A DNA stretch of 64,000 bases from Bradyrhizobium sp. NAS96.2 (GCF_001908235.1 NZ_LGHK01000077.1:1-64000), one strand, 5' to 3'; shown: positions 53,972 to 62,521, counted from the first letter of the stretch. The notes: generated by a model not told the origin, from the letters alone. Numbers and translations: made by a program.

Positions 53972-55144
53972 TCAGCCCGCCGGCATCTGCTTCTCGACCA
54001 GGCGCACCCAGTAGGACGCGCCGTGGCCGAGGATGTTGTCGTTGAACTTGTAGGCGGGGTGGTGGCACATTGGCCCGTCGCCCATGCCGAGGAAGACGAA
54101 GGCGCCGGGGCGCGCCTCCAGCATGAACGCAAAATCCTCGGCGCCCATCACAGGCACCAGATTGTCGTTGACGCGGTCGGCGCCGACCACGTCGCGGGCG
54201 ATCTCGGCGGCGATGCCGGCCTGATGCGCATGGTTCAGCGTCACCGGATACATGCGTCCATAATCCGTCTCGGCCGAGCCGCCATAGGCTTTGGCGATGT
54301 TGGAAGCGACCTCGCCGATCCGGCGCTCGACCATGTCGCGCACGCCAGGGTCCAGCGTGCGCACAGTGCCGCCCAGCGTGACGGTCTCCGGGATCACGTT
54401 GAACGCGCTGCCGGCCTCGAACATCGTGATCGAAATGACAGCCGATTTGAGCGGGTCGAGATTGCGCGACACGATCGATTGCAGCGCATTGATGATCTGG
54501 GCGCCGATCAGCACGCTGTCGACCGCCTCGTGCGGCGCGGCGCCGGCGTGGCCGCCCTTGCCGCGCACGACGATCTTCAAGGTGTCCGACGAGGCCAGCA
54601 TCGGGCCCGGCGTGGTCGCGAAATAGCCTTCGGGCAGGCCCGGCATGTTGTGCAGGCCATAGACCTCCTGGATGCCCCAGCGGGTCATCAGCCCGTCGTC
54701 GACCATCGCCTTGCCGCCGGCGCCGCCTTCCTCGGCGGGCTGGAAGATCACGACCGCGGTGCCGTCGAAATTGCGCGTCTCGGTGAGGTATTTCGCGGCG
54801 CCCAGCAGCATCGCGGTGTGGCCGTCATGGCCGCAGGCGTGCATCTTGCCGGGAATCTTCGAGGCGTAGGGCACGTCGGCCGCCTCCACGATCGGCAGCG
54901 CGTCCATGTCGGCGCGCAGCCCGATGGTCTTTCCCGAGCCGTTCTTGCGGCCGCGGATCACGCCGACCACGCCGGTGCGCCCGATCCCCGTCACCACCTC
55001 GTCGCAACCGAACTCGCGCAGTCTGTCGGCGACGATGCCGGCGGTGCGGTGGACCTCGTAGAGCAATTCGGGGTTCTCGTGGAAGTCATGGCGCCAGGCG
55101 GCCATTTCATCCGAGAGGGCGGCAACGCGATTGACGATGGGCAT
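53972..55144 (-). CDS. M20 family amidohydrolase (hippurate hydrolase-like)
   Basis: 390 residues. WRHDFHENPELLYEVHRTA is the family start, KMHACGHDGHTAMLLGAAK and FQPAEEGGAGGKAMVDDGL carry zinc ligands, VRGKGGHAGAAPHEAVD the dimerisation-domain His. Hydrolyses N-acyl or N-aryl amino acids in the cytosol. ATG 55144; the gene stands alone. Confidence 0.92.
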   Translation of the reverse strand: MPIVNRVAALSDEMAAWRHDFHENPELLYEVHRTAGIVADRLREFGCDEVVTGIGRTGVVGVIRGRKNGSGKTIGLRADMDALPIVEAADVPYASKIPGKMHACGHDGHTAMLLGAAKYLTETRNFDGTAVVIFQPAEEGGAGGKAMVDDGLMTRWGIQEVYGLHNMPGLPEGYFATTPGPMLASSDTLKIVVRGKGGHAGAAPHEAVDSVLIGAQIINALQSIVSRNLDPLKSAVISITMFEAGSAFNVIPETVTLGGTVRTLDPGVRDMVERRIGEVASNIAKAYGGSAETDYGRMYPVTLNHAHQAGIAAEIARDVVGADRVNDNLVPVMGAEDFAFMLEARPGAFVFLGMGDGPMCHHPAYKFNDNILGHGASYWVRLVEKQMPAG

Positions 55145-55230
55145 GGGGAGCGTCCGTTTCTTGTGAGCTTTGTAAGGCGGGTCAGCGTAGCGTAACCCGC
55201 CGCGATGTCACGCGGGAATGGCGGCCTCCC

Positions 55231-56538
55231 TCAGGCCTCCCCGAACACCCGCTTGAAGATCGTGTCGACATGCTTGAGGTGATAGCCGAGGTCGAACTTC
55301 TCCTCGATCTCGGCATCGCTCATGTACTTCTTCACGTCGGGGTCGTTCTTCAGCAGCGTCTGGAAGTCGCCTTCGCCGCGCCAGACCGGCATCGCGTTGC
55401 GCTGCACGAATTTGTAGGCGTCCTCGCGGCTGGCGCCCTTCTGGGTCAGCGCGATCAGCACGCGCTGCGAATGCACCAGGCCGCCGAGCCGGTCGAGGTT
55501 CTTCTGCATGTTCTGCGGATAGACCAAAAGCTTCTCGATCAAGCCGGCGAGCCGGACCAGCGCGAAGTCGAGCGTGACGGTGGCATCAGGGCCCATCATA
55601 CGCTCGGCCGAGGAGTGCGAGATATCGCGCTCGTGCCAGAGCGCGACGTTCTCCAACGCCGGCGTCACATAAGCGCGCACCATGCGCGACAGGCCGGAGA
55701 GGTTTTCCGACAGCACCGGGTTGCGCTTGTGCGGCATCGCCGACGAGCCCTTCTGGCCCTCGGAGAAGAATTCCTCCGCTTCCAGCACTTCGGTGCGCTG
55801 CAGATGGCGCACCTCGACCGCGAGCCGTTCGACCGAGGCGGCGATCACGCCGAGCGTGGCAAAATACATCGCGTGGCGGTCGCGCGGGATCACCTGGGTC
55901 GAGACCGGCTCCGGCCGCAGGCCCATCGCTTTCGCGACGTGCTCTTCGACCCGCGGATCGATCTGCGCGAAGGTGCCGACCGCGCCCGAAATCGCGCAAG
56001 TCGAAATCTCGTCGCGCGCGGCGACCAGGCGGGCGCGGGCACGGGCGAATTCGGCATGGGCATAGGCGAGCTTGAGCCCGAAGGTGACCGGCTCGGCATG
56101 GATGCCGTGCGAGCGGCCGATGGTCGGCGTCATCTTGTGCTCGAAGGCGCGGGTCTTCAGCGCCGCCAGCACCCGGTCGAGATCGGCGATCAGGAGGTCG
56201 GCGGCGCGCTTGAGCTGGACGTTGAGGCAGGTGTCGAGCACGTCGGAGGAGGTCATGCCCTGGTGCACGAAGCGCGCCTCGGGGCCGACGATCTCGGCGA
56301 GATGGGTCAGGAAGGCGATGACGTCGTGCTTGGTCTCACGCTCGATTTCGTCGATCCGCGCGACGTCGAAGGTGGCATCCTTGCCCTTGGCCCAGATCGT
56401 CCTGGCGGCTTCCTTGGGGATCACGCCGAGCTCGGCCAGCGCGTCGGCGGCATGCGCCTCGATCTCGAACCAGATCTTGAAACGCGTCTGCGGCTCCCAG
56501 ATGGAGGCCATTTCCGGGCGGGTATAACGGGGGATCAT
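55231..56538 (-). CDS. purB: Adenylosuccinate lyase
   Basis: 435 residues. Splits SAICAR and adenylosuccinate in purine synthesis. MIPRYTRPEMASIWEPQTRF, HQGMTSSDVLDTCLN, RSHGIHAEPVTFGLK (catalytic His) and GSSAMPHKRNPV (flexible signature loop with catalytic Ser) are present. CGGAG lies before ATG 56538; upstream in-frame codons lack conservation. Completes the set purC, purS, purQ, purL, purB in this window. Confidence 0.97.
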   Translation of the reverse strand: MIPRYTRPEMASIWEPQTRFKIWFEIEAHAADALAELGVIPKEAARTIWAKGKDATFDVARIDEIERETKHDVIAFLTHLAEIVGPEARFVHQGMTSSDVLDTCLNVQLKRAADLLIADLDRVLAALKTRAFEHKMTPTIGRSHGIHAEPVTFGLKLAYAHAEFARARARLVAARDEISTCAISGAVGTFAQIDPRVEEHVAKAMGLRPEPVSTQVIPRDRHAMYFATLGVIAASVERLAVEVRHLQRTEVLEAEEFFSEGQKGSSAMPHKRNPVLSENLSGLSRMVRAYVTPALENVALWHERDISHSSAERMMGPDATVTLDFALVRLAGLIEKLLVYPQNMQKNLDRLGGLVHSQRVLIALTQKGASREDAYKFVQRNAMPVWRGEGDFQTLLKNDPDVKKYMSDAEIEEKFDLGYHLKHVDTIFKRVFGEA

Positions 56539-56772
56539 CGAGAACTCCGAATCGAGCGGGGCGGGGCGCGCAAAACGCGCTCCGGCCAATTTGTTTTTAC
56601 GCTGCGCTTTAGCAAATCAGGCCGGGCGAAGCCACCCATTCGGGGCATTTGGCAGGGAAAACCGGGTGAAATCGGCGGTCCGGAGCCGGATGAGCAAGCC
56701 AATATCCGGGGTCTTGCGACCGGTCCCGGTGTCGCTCCGCTCACCCGGGCTACGCGGCTGGGAAGGCGGCGC

Positions 56773-57456
56773 CTACAGGTTCGCCAGGCCGCATTCGACG
56801 GCCAGGCGGACCAACTGGGCGTCGGTCCGCATGCCGGTCTTGGCCTTGATCAGGTAGTGGTAGTTCTGCACGGTCTTGGTGCTGAGGTTGAGGTTGGCTG
56901 CGATCTGCTCCTTGGTGCTGCCGGCAGCGAACTGCCGGAGGATTTCGATCTCCCGCTCGCCGAGCTGGTCGAGCGCCGATTGGGTCGGCACCAGGCTCTC
57001 CAGCGCGAGCACCCGCGCGACGTCGTCGCTCATCGCATGCTCGCCGCGCGCCACCGAGCGGATCGCCGCGATCAGCTCTGCCGGCTCGCTGCCCTTGGTG
57101 ACGAAGCCGGAGGCGCCGGCGCCGAACGCCGCCTTCACCTGGCCGGCCTCGCTGTGCATGCTGAAGACCAGGATGCGGGCGTCGGGATCGCGCGCGCGGA
57201 TGTTGCGGATCGCCTCCAGCCCGCTGGCACCCGGCATCGAGATGTCCATCACCACCACATCTGGCCCGTGCGACTTGAAGGCCCGGTAGGCGTTGGCGGC
57301 GTTGTCGGCTTCGGCGACCACGCTGAAATCGTCCTGATGCTCGAGCACGCGCCGATAGCCCTGGCGGACGACCGGATGATCGTCCACCAGCAGGATCGAG
57401 ATTCCCCGAGTCTTCACTGCTGTCATCTTCACGGCTGTCATCTTCGCGGTCGTCAT
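56773..57456 (-). CDS. LuxR-type response regulator
   Basis: 227 residues. Receiver domain with acidic pair LLVDDHP, phospho-acceptor Asp71 (VVVMDISMPG) and Lys in FVTKGS, then a NarL-type helix-turn-helix LGEREIEILRQFAAG, AANLNLSTKTVQNYHYLIKAK. The gene begins with three 15-bp near repeats (MTTAK-MTAVK-MTAVK), giving three possible ATGs: 57456, 57441, 57426. It starts 1 base after the sensor kinase stop (TGAGATG), so translation is coupled. Confidence 0.93.
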   Translation of the reverse strand: MTTAKMTAVKMTAVKTRGISILLVDDHPVVRQGYRRVLEHQDDFSVVAEADNAANAYRAFKSHGPDVVVMDISMPGASGLEAIRNIRARDPDARILVFSMHSEAGQVKAAFGAGASGFVTKGSEPAELIAAIRSVARGEHAMSDDVARVLALESLVPTQSALDQLGEREIEILRQFAAGSTKEQIAANLNLSTKTVQNYHYLIKAKTGMRTDAQLVRLAVECGLANL

Positions 57457-57457
57457 C

Positions 57458-58828
57458 TCAGGCGGCGAGCGGGATCGTTGCGGCGACGGAGAGGCCGCGG
57501 CTGGCGCGCGCGATCGACAGCGAACCGCCAAGCGCGGCGACGCGCTCGCTGACGCCGGTGAGGCCGAAGCCCGCCGACTGCGCCACCTTGGCGGCATCGC
57601 CGCCGCCGTCATCCTCGACCCGCACCAGCAGCGCGTTCTCGGTTCCACTGCGCCGTTCGATCCGCAGCACGATCTCGCGCGCCGAGCTGTGGCGCAGCGC
57701 GTTGGTCAGGCATTCCTGCGCGACCCGATAGGCCGTTACCGCAACCGTGCCGCTGATGTCGGCGAGGTCGCCCTGCAAATCGAGCTGGATCATCGGCTGC
57801 GTCGTGCGCGACCGCCAGCTGGCGACGAGGTCGACCAGGCTTGCCTCAAGCCCGAGCTCCTCGGCCGGCGGATGGCGCAGCCGGTTCAACGTGTCGCGCA
57901 GGCAGGCGATGATGCGGCGCGTGGCCTGCGAGATCATCCGTGCGTCCTGCGCAATTTCGGTCCCGGCGGCGTATTTGTCGCCGGCGCTCGCCTCGATCGT
58001 GTTGGCGAAGGCCAGGATCGCGGTGAGATTCTGGCCGAACTCGTCATGCAGCTCGCGAGCCAGCGCGCGGCGTTCGTCGCTGCGGATTTCGAGCAGGCGC
58101 CGCGTCAGCGTCGTGCGTTCCTCCTCGGCCTGTGCGAGGCGATCGCCGAGATCGCCGACGGCGCGTCCGATCATGGCAAGCTCCATCGAGCGCACGCGCG
58201 GCAATGGCGTGCGGTACTCGCCGTCGGCCATGCGGCGCAGCGCCGACACGATCGAGTGGGCGGGCGCCAGCGTATGTGCGATCGCAAGCGAAGCGAGCAG
58301 CGCGATGGCGAGCGCCATCAGCAGCGCGACATGGATGTTGTTCAGAATGTGCTGCCAGGCGAGCGCAATCGCGGCGTCCGGATCGGCGATGGCGCGGACG
58401 GTTCCCGCGGTCGCGGCGCGGGCGCTGATTGGCCGCTCGACGGTGGCGTGCTCGCCGAGCACCGCCTGCACGGTGGCCGCGAACCAGCGCGGCGGCGCCT
58501 TGCCGATCCCCTTGCTCTGGCCGCAGAGCGGCTTCTCGAAGGCGCCGGCGGGTTCGAACTGCACGCAGATCCCCGGCGCGATCAGGCCCATGGTTTCGAT
58601 GGTGCGCCAGTCCGGCGCCGGCAGCAGTTGCTCGCGCATCCGGTTGCTGCGCAGCAGCAATTCGCGCCAATACAGCGCCTCGAGCGACTGCGAGACCCGC
58701 GCAGCGGAGGCATCGGTGGCGCGATCGACGCTGCGATAGGCGTCGATCGTGGCCCAAACGGTGGCTGCGCCAAGGCATAGCGCGACGATGACGAGCAGGC
58801 GGGCGACCAGTTGAAGCACGAGGCGCAT
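57458..58828 (-). CDS. NarX-type sensor histidine kinase
   Basis: 456 residues. TM1 near the N-terminus, a ~130-residue periplasmic sensor with two cysteines (PGICVQF and PLCGQSKG), TM2 (VALLMALAIALLASLAIAHT), HAMP, a HisKA_3 dimerisation helix with the phospho-His in LARELHDEFGQNL and an ATPase domain (ECLTNALRHSSA, GFGLTGVSERVAALGG). Signal unknown. GGAG lies 8 bases before ATG 58828. Forms an operon with the downstream regulator. Confidence 0.92.
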   Translation of the reverse strand: MRLVLQLVARLLVIVALCLGAATVWATIDAYRSVDRATDASAARVSQSLEALYWRELLLRSNRMREQLLPAPDWRTIETMGLIAPGICVQFEPAGAFEKPLCGQSKGIGKAPPRWFAATVQAVLGEHATVERPISARAATAGTVRAIADPDAAIALAWQHILNNIHVALLMALAIALLASLAIAHTLAPAHSIVSALRRMADGEYRTPLPRVRSMELAMIGRAVGDLGDRLAQAEEERTTLTRRLLEIRSDERRALARELHDEFGQNLTAILAFANTIEASAGDKYAAGTEIAQDARMISQATRRIIACLRDTLNRLRHPPAEELGLEASLVDLVASWRSRTTQPMIQLDLQGDLADISGTVAVTAYRVAQECLTNALRHSSAREIVLRIERRSGTENALLVRVEDDGGGDAAKVAQSAGFGLTGVSERVAALGGSLSIARASRGLSVAATIPLAA

Positions 58829-59078
58829 GCGATCACTCCACGGCCGGAGCATGAGCCGAACGAGCGTGATGCGGCTTCATGCTGAAACGGGCGACGTGAT
58901 GGTAACAGCGCCGCTGTTCCCCGCCAATCGCAAGCGTGCCAGGCTATGCAGGTCGGGAAAATTGCCCGACGAAACTTGGGCAGAAGTCTTTGGACGGCGC
59001 CCGCCGGCTCTGCTCTAACCATCAGCGAGGTTCTCACGCAGGCCTCGCGGAACAACCGTTACAGGGAGCTAGCGCAGC

Positions 59079-59858
59079 ATGGACGCCAAGGTCGAGGCTG
59101 CGGCCGCACCGGCCGGCACGGACGCGGCGGAGCGCAGCGTCCTGCTGCTCTGGATGATCTTCACCGGCCTTTCGATCTTCGCTGCCTTCCTGCTGTGGCG
59201 CTACGGGCTGATCCGCCTGATGGTCAGTTCCGACCGCACCTACATTTCCAGCGTCATCGCCGTGCTCTACATCGTCACCTGCATCCATTGCTTCTGGCGG
59301 ACGCGGGCGATCGCGCGGGAAGGCGAGGTGGCGCGGTCCTGCCGCACCATCCTCGCCGCTCCCGATGGCGCCAAGGCGCTCGCTGCTGATGCGCGCGGCC
59401 TGCCGCGTGGTCTCGTCACCGATCACATCAAGAGCCTGGTGCAGAAGGCCGACGCGCAGGCCAAGGGCCGCATCGACCAGACCCTGCTGTTGCGGACGCT
59501 AGCCGACCGGCTGCGCGGCTCGAACGGTTTCGGCGCCTTCGTCTCCGACACGCTGATGAAGCTCGGCCTGCTCGGCACCATCATCGGCTTCATCATCATG
59601 CTGGCGCCGATCGCCTCGCTCGATGCCGCCGACAAGGTCGCGATGAAATCGTCGATGGGCCTGATGAGCGACGGCATGGCGGTTGCGATGTATACGACGC
59701 TGGCCGGGTTGATCGGGTCGATCCTGGTCCGCATCCAGTATTACATGCTGGATTCCGCGACCCAGCGGGTGTTCTCCGATGCGGTCGTGCTGACCGAGAC
59801 GCACGTCACGCCGGCCCTCGAACGTCGCCTTGATACGTCCCTTGGTACGCCGCCATGA
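59079..59858 (+). CDS. ExbB/TolQ/MotA-like proton-channel protein
   Basis: 259 residues, first gene of a three-gene module. Four hydrophobic segments: two near the N-terminus (LLLWMIFTGLSIFAAFLLW, YISSVIAVLYIVTCIHC) and two in the MotA/TolQ/ExbB domain (FVSDTLMKLGLLGTIIGFII with LAPIAS, and MAVAMYTTLAGLIGSILVR), whose conserved small-residue and Thr positions line the proton path. Relatives drive TonB, TolA or flagellar motors with proton force. ATG 59079 with GGGAG about 10 bases upstream. Overlaps the next gene by ATGA. Confidence 0.85.
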   Translation: MDAKVEAAAAPAGTDAAERSVLLLWMIFTGLSIFAAFLLWRYGLIRLMVSSDRTYISSVIAVLYIVTCIHCFWRTRAIAREGEVARSCRTILAAPDGAKALAADARGLPRGLVTDHIKSLVQKADAQAKGRIDQTLLLRTLADRLRGSNGFGAFVSDTLMKLGLLGTIIGFIIMLAPIASLDAADKVAMKSSMGLMSDGMAVAMYTTLAGLIGSILVRIQYYMLDSATQRVFSDAVVLTETHVTPALERRLDTSLGTPP

Positions 59859-60544
59859 TGGACGAGTTCGGGCTCTATCCGCGCGAGGAACCGTTCGATC
59901 CGCTCGGCGTCATGCTGTTCAAGGCGCTGCAGGTGATCGCCTTCCTGTTCTTCCTGGCGCTGCTTGCGGTGTCGCCGGACTCCAAGGACGGCAAGATCGA
60001 ATCCAAGGCGGAGTTCATCATCACGATGGACTGGCCCGACAACCACCCCGACGATCTCGACCTGTTCGTGCAGGACCCGGCCGGTAATATCGCCTGGTAC
60101 CGGCATCGCGAGGCCGGTTTCCTGACGCTCGACCGCGACGATCGCGGCGGCGCCAACGACTTCATCGTGGTCAACGGCAAGAAGATTGCATCGCCGATCC
60201 GCGAGGAGATCGTCACCTTGCGCGGCGTCGTCGCCGGCGAATACACCGTCAACGTCTCGCACTTCCAGGCGACGACCGGCGAGCCGGTGCAGGCGAACGT
60301 CAAGGTGCAGAAGCTCAATCCGACGGCGCAGGTGATCTTCGACGACAAGCTGACCGTCGATCACACCGGCGACGAGAAGACCGCGGTCCGGTTTCGTCTC
60401 GACGCCGAGGGCAAGGTGATCAACGTCGACCGGCGGCCGAAATCGCTGCTCGAGACCTTCCGCAGCAGCTGGCGCAACGGCGCCGACCTCGATCCGAACA
60501 CCGGCGTTCCGAGATCCGGCGTCAGGGTGCTCCGCAATGATTAG
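59855..60544 (+). CDS. Single-TM envelope protein, possible ExbD/TolR-like partner
   Basis: 229 residues, family not recognised. One TM helix at ~20-42 (VMLFKALQVIAFLFFLALLA) directly preceded by PFDPLG, so an Asp sits at its cytoplasmic edge, reminiscent of the PFIDxxLxLL start of ExbD/TolR. The rest is periplasmic: DDLDLFVQDPAGNIAWYR and GEYTVNVSHFQATTGEPVQ look like a beta-sandwich of the DUF2135/pre-peptidase kind. No ExbD domain. Overlaps the ExbB-like gene by 4 bp and the next by 8 bp. Confidence 0.75.
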   Translation: MMDEFGLYPREEPFDPLGVMLFKALQVIAFLFFLALLAVSPDSKDGKIESKAEFIITMDWPDNHPDDLDLFVQDPAGNIAWYRHREAGFLTLDRDDRGGANDFIVVNGKKIASPIREEIVTLRGVVAGEYTVNVSHFQATTGEPVQANVKVQKLNPTAQVIFDDKLTVDHTGDEKTAVRFRLDAEGKVINVDRRPKSLLETFRSSWRNGADLDPNTGVPRSGVRVLRND

Positions 60545-61145
60545 CTTGCAGTCAGTGATCCTCACCATTGCGGTCGCCTACGCAGTGATGGGTGCGCTGC
60601 TCTTGATCGTGCTGGTCTATGCGCGGCTGCACTGGTCGTTGAAGGCGGTCGTCATCGTCGTGACCAGCGCCTTCTATTTCGTCAGCTTCGGCGGGATGCG
60701 CGGCCTGCTCGGCTGGGCCTCCGCGGAGAAGCTGCCGGCGAATTTCAAGCTGCTGTCGACGCGGATCGTGGAGCCGCATTCGCTGGAGGGCGATCCGGGT
60801 TCGATCTATCTCTGGGTCGAGGAGCTCGACGAGGACAACCGGCCGAGCGCCGTGCCGCGCGCCTTCCGCATTCCCTACAGCGACGCCTTGGCCGAGCAGA
60901 CCCACACCGCCGACAACGAGATCAAGGCCGGGCATCCGCAAGGTGGGCGGGCGGCGGATTTCGGCGGCGGCGACGGCACCATCATGGATTTCGTCAGGGA
61001 GTACATCACGCCGAAGACGATCGTGGAGACATCAGGCGGCGATTCCACCACGGGGACGTTCGTGGCCCCGCCGGCGGGCGCGCAGGGATCGGTCTTCACG
61101 CCGCTGCCGCCGCCCCGGATGCCGCCCAAGGACGAGCAACAGTAA
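60537..61145 (+). CDS. Membrane protein of unknown function, third gene of the ExbB-like module
   Basis: 202 residues, not recognised. Two TM helices (SVILTIAVAYAVMGALLLIV, SLKAVVIVVTSAFYFVSFGG), a soluble mid-region with IYLWVEELDEDNRPSAVPRA and YSDALAEQTHTAD, and a disordered Pro-rich tail (TPLPPPRMPPKDEQQ). ATG 60537 overlaps the preceding gene by 8 bp, so all three proteins are translationally coupled. Probably part of one inner-membrane complex, by gene arrangement. Confidence 0.72.
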   Translation: MISLQSVILTIAVAYAVMGALLLIVLVYARLHWSLKAVVIVVTSAFYFVSFGGMRGLLGWASAEKLPANFKLLSTRIVEPHSLEGDPGSIYLWVEELDEDNRPSAVPRAFRIPYSDALAEQTHTADNEIKAGHPQGGRAADFGGGDGTIMDFVREYITPKTIVETSGGDSTTGTFVAPPAGAQGSVFTPLPPPRMPPKDEQQ

Positions 61146-61303
61146 GACGGGGCGCACCGACCAGAGGATGGCATAAAAATAGGGATCGCCAATAATCAGT
61201 CAGCGGGGTGGACAGTAGTGATCCGGAATCCCGCCAACCGTCAGCTCGGTGTAATCTAACTCCTAACCGGGGCTAGATTTTATCCCGAAGCCATTTTCCC
61301 GGC

Positions 61304-61333
61304 AAAGGGGCCGCTGCGTGAAGCGGCCCCTTT
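61304..61333. terminator. Strong hairpin between the module and the small membrane protein
   Basis: Perfect 12-bp arms AAAGGGGCCGCT (61304-61315) and AGCGGCCCCTTT (61322-61333), 6-base loop. Can end the minus-strand 37-codon gene (stop at 61372) and the plus-strand module. Confidence 0.75.
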
Positions 61334-61371
61334 CGATTCCGGCGCCGCGTTCCGGCGCTGCCAAGCGATCC

Positions 61372-61485
61372 TCACACCGACAGGAATGCGATCGCGACAA
61401 CCATCAGCCATCCGACAATGACGAGCGAGGCCGCCGCGCCGGCGGTGATCTTGGCGATCTCCTTGAAGGTGATTGGGCGGTCCAT
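61372..61485 (-). CDS. 37-residue single-TM protein
   Basis: ATG 61485 to TGA at 61372-61374. Sequence starts MDRPITFKEIAKITAGAAAS and continues with a hydrophobic helix (LVIVGWLMVVAIAFLSV) to the end. GGAGAGG sits 6-7 bases before the start and a strong hairpin follows, so it is probably a real gene too short for usual cut-offs. Family not recognised. Positive charges precede the helix, so the N-terminus likely faces the cytosol. Confidence 0.65.
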   Translation of the reverse strand: MDRPITFKEIAKITAGAAASLVIVGWLMVVAIAFLSV

Positions 61486-61661
61486 GCAAACCTCTCCTGG
61501 CAACCTTTTTTTGGGCTGGTCTCGGGCTGGCTTTGGGCTGGCCGTATCGAGACATATGCACGCCCCGGCGGATCGCCCCGCTGCTCACGGAACGGTGTAG
61601 GGCCCCGACGTCGGGGGGCGGGGCCGGTCCGGTCCCCGGCTGTCATTTCACAAAATATTGT

Positions 61662-61685
61662 CTGACAGATATTGAAATCTGTCAG
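61662..61685. promoter_or_regulatory. Operator-like palindrome upstream of the TetR unit
   Basis: Perfect 9-bp half-sites CTGACAGAT (61662-61670) and ATCTGTCAG (61677-61685) with a 6-base spacer. Size and symmetry fit a TetR-family operator. It overlaps the -35 box of the probable promoter, so binding would repress. Confidence 0.7.
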
Positions 61686-61701
61686 CGAGATGGTGTATAT
61701 A
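61672..61701 (+). promoter_or_regulatory. Probable sigma-70-type promoter of the leader ORF/TetR unit
   Basis: TTGAAA at 61672-61677, then TATATA at 61696-61701 (18-base spacer), with TATACT two bases further as an alternative. This would start transcription near 61708, ~90 bp before the leader ORF. Confidence 0.55.
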
Positions 61702-61796
61702 CTCACTAGCCCAAGGGAGGAGGGCGCCCAGTGGCTGTTCCGGCGTTTTGGCCGGGGGAGCCGAACCTGATTTGATTACCTCGAAGGACTACCTCC

Positions 61797-61931
61797 ATGA
61801 CGATAGAAATCTTCCAATTGACCGCCCAGATTCAACAGTGGCTCAACCTTCGCGTCGCCCGCCACTTGGCAGCCCAGGCCGCCAAGTTCAGCCGCGGGCA
61901 GGACAGCGATAACCAGACGGTAAACGCATGA
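61797..61931 (+). CDS. 44-residue leader ORF overlapping tetR
   Basis: ATG 61797 to TGA 61929-61931. Starts MTIEIFQLTAQIQQWLNLRV and is followed by a basic, Ala-rich helix (ARHLAAQAAKF). Its stop overlaps the TetR start as ATGA (ATG 61928), the classic sign of translational coupling. AAGGA lies about 9 bases before the ATG. Not recognised; could be a small protein or a translation-control leader. Confidence 0.65.
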   Translation: MTIEIFQLTAQIQQWLNLRVARHLAAQAAKFSRGQDSDNQTVNA

Positions 61932-62521
61932 ACGAGGCGGTGGTTTTGACACCCGAGCGGATCCTTGAGGCGACTGAGGATGTCTTGAGGCGCTTTGGGC
62001 TTTCCAAGGCCACCGTTGTCGACGTTGCCCGTGCGCTCGATGTCAGCCACGGCAGCGTCTACCGTCACTTCCCCAGCAAGGCCTCGCTGCGCGACGCGGT
62101 CGCCAAGCGCTGGCTCGACCGCGCCAACGAGCCGCTGTGCAGGATCGCAGCCGGCTCGGGCCCGGCGCCGGAACGGCTGGAGAAATGGCTGCGCACCGCC
62201 TTCTCGATCAAGCAGAAGAAGGTCTGCGACGATCCGGAGATGTTCGCGACCTACCTCGCGCTGGCGCAGGACGCGCGCGAGGTGGTGGAAGCCTACAAGG
62301 ACAAGCAGGTCGATCTGATCGCGAAAATCCTGTCCGACGGTGTCGCGCAGGGTGTGTTCGAGATCGACAACGTCAAGGCGACGGCGCGGGCCGTGTTCGA
62401 CGCAACCGTCCGCTACCATCACCCGGCGCATGCCGAGGAATGGGCCAAGCCGGAATGCCCGTCGCGGATCGACGCCCTGATCGCCCTGCTGCTGCGCGGC
62501 GTGCGGGTGTGCAAGCCCTAA
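61928..62521 (+). CDS. TetR-family transcriptional regulator
   Basis: 197 residues. Helix-turn-helix: ILEATEDVLRRFGLSKATVVDVARALDVS (read in two parts), HGSVYRHFPSKASLRDAV. The C-terminal half has MFATYLALAQDAREVVEAYKD and a TetR_C_7-like end. Coupled to the leader ORF and behind a palindromic operator, so autorepression is likely. No divergent transporter gene is present; the divergent gene is the 37-residue membrane protein, a possible target. Confidence 0.92.
   Translation: MNEAVVLTPERILEATEDVLRRFGLSKATVVDVARALDVSHGSVYRHFPSKASLRDAVAKRWLDRANEPLCRIAAGSGPAPERLEKWLRTAFSIKQKKVCDDPEMFATYLALAQDAREVVEAYKDKQVDLIAKILSDGVAQGVFEIDNVKATARAVFDATVRYHHPAHAEEWAKPECPSRIDALIALLLRGVRVCKP

Larger units (their letters stand above)
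61486..61796. other. Divergent regulatory region
   Basis: 311 bp between the 37-codon gene and the leader ORF. Holds a 14-bp perfect palindrome CCCCGACGTCGGGG (61603-61616), a G/C-rich tract, the 24-bp operator-like palindrome at 61662-61685 and a promoter, both listed separately. Confidence 0.6.

Noticed and set aside
55270-57552. 760-codon plus-strand frame opposite purB and the response regulator
   Set aside because: Spans two real genes on the other strand; no motifs.
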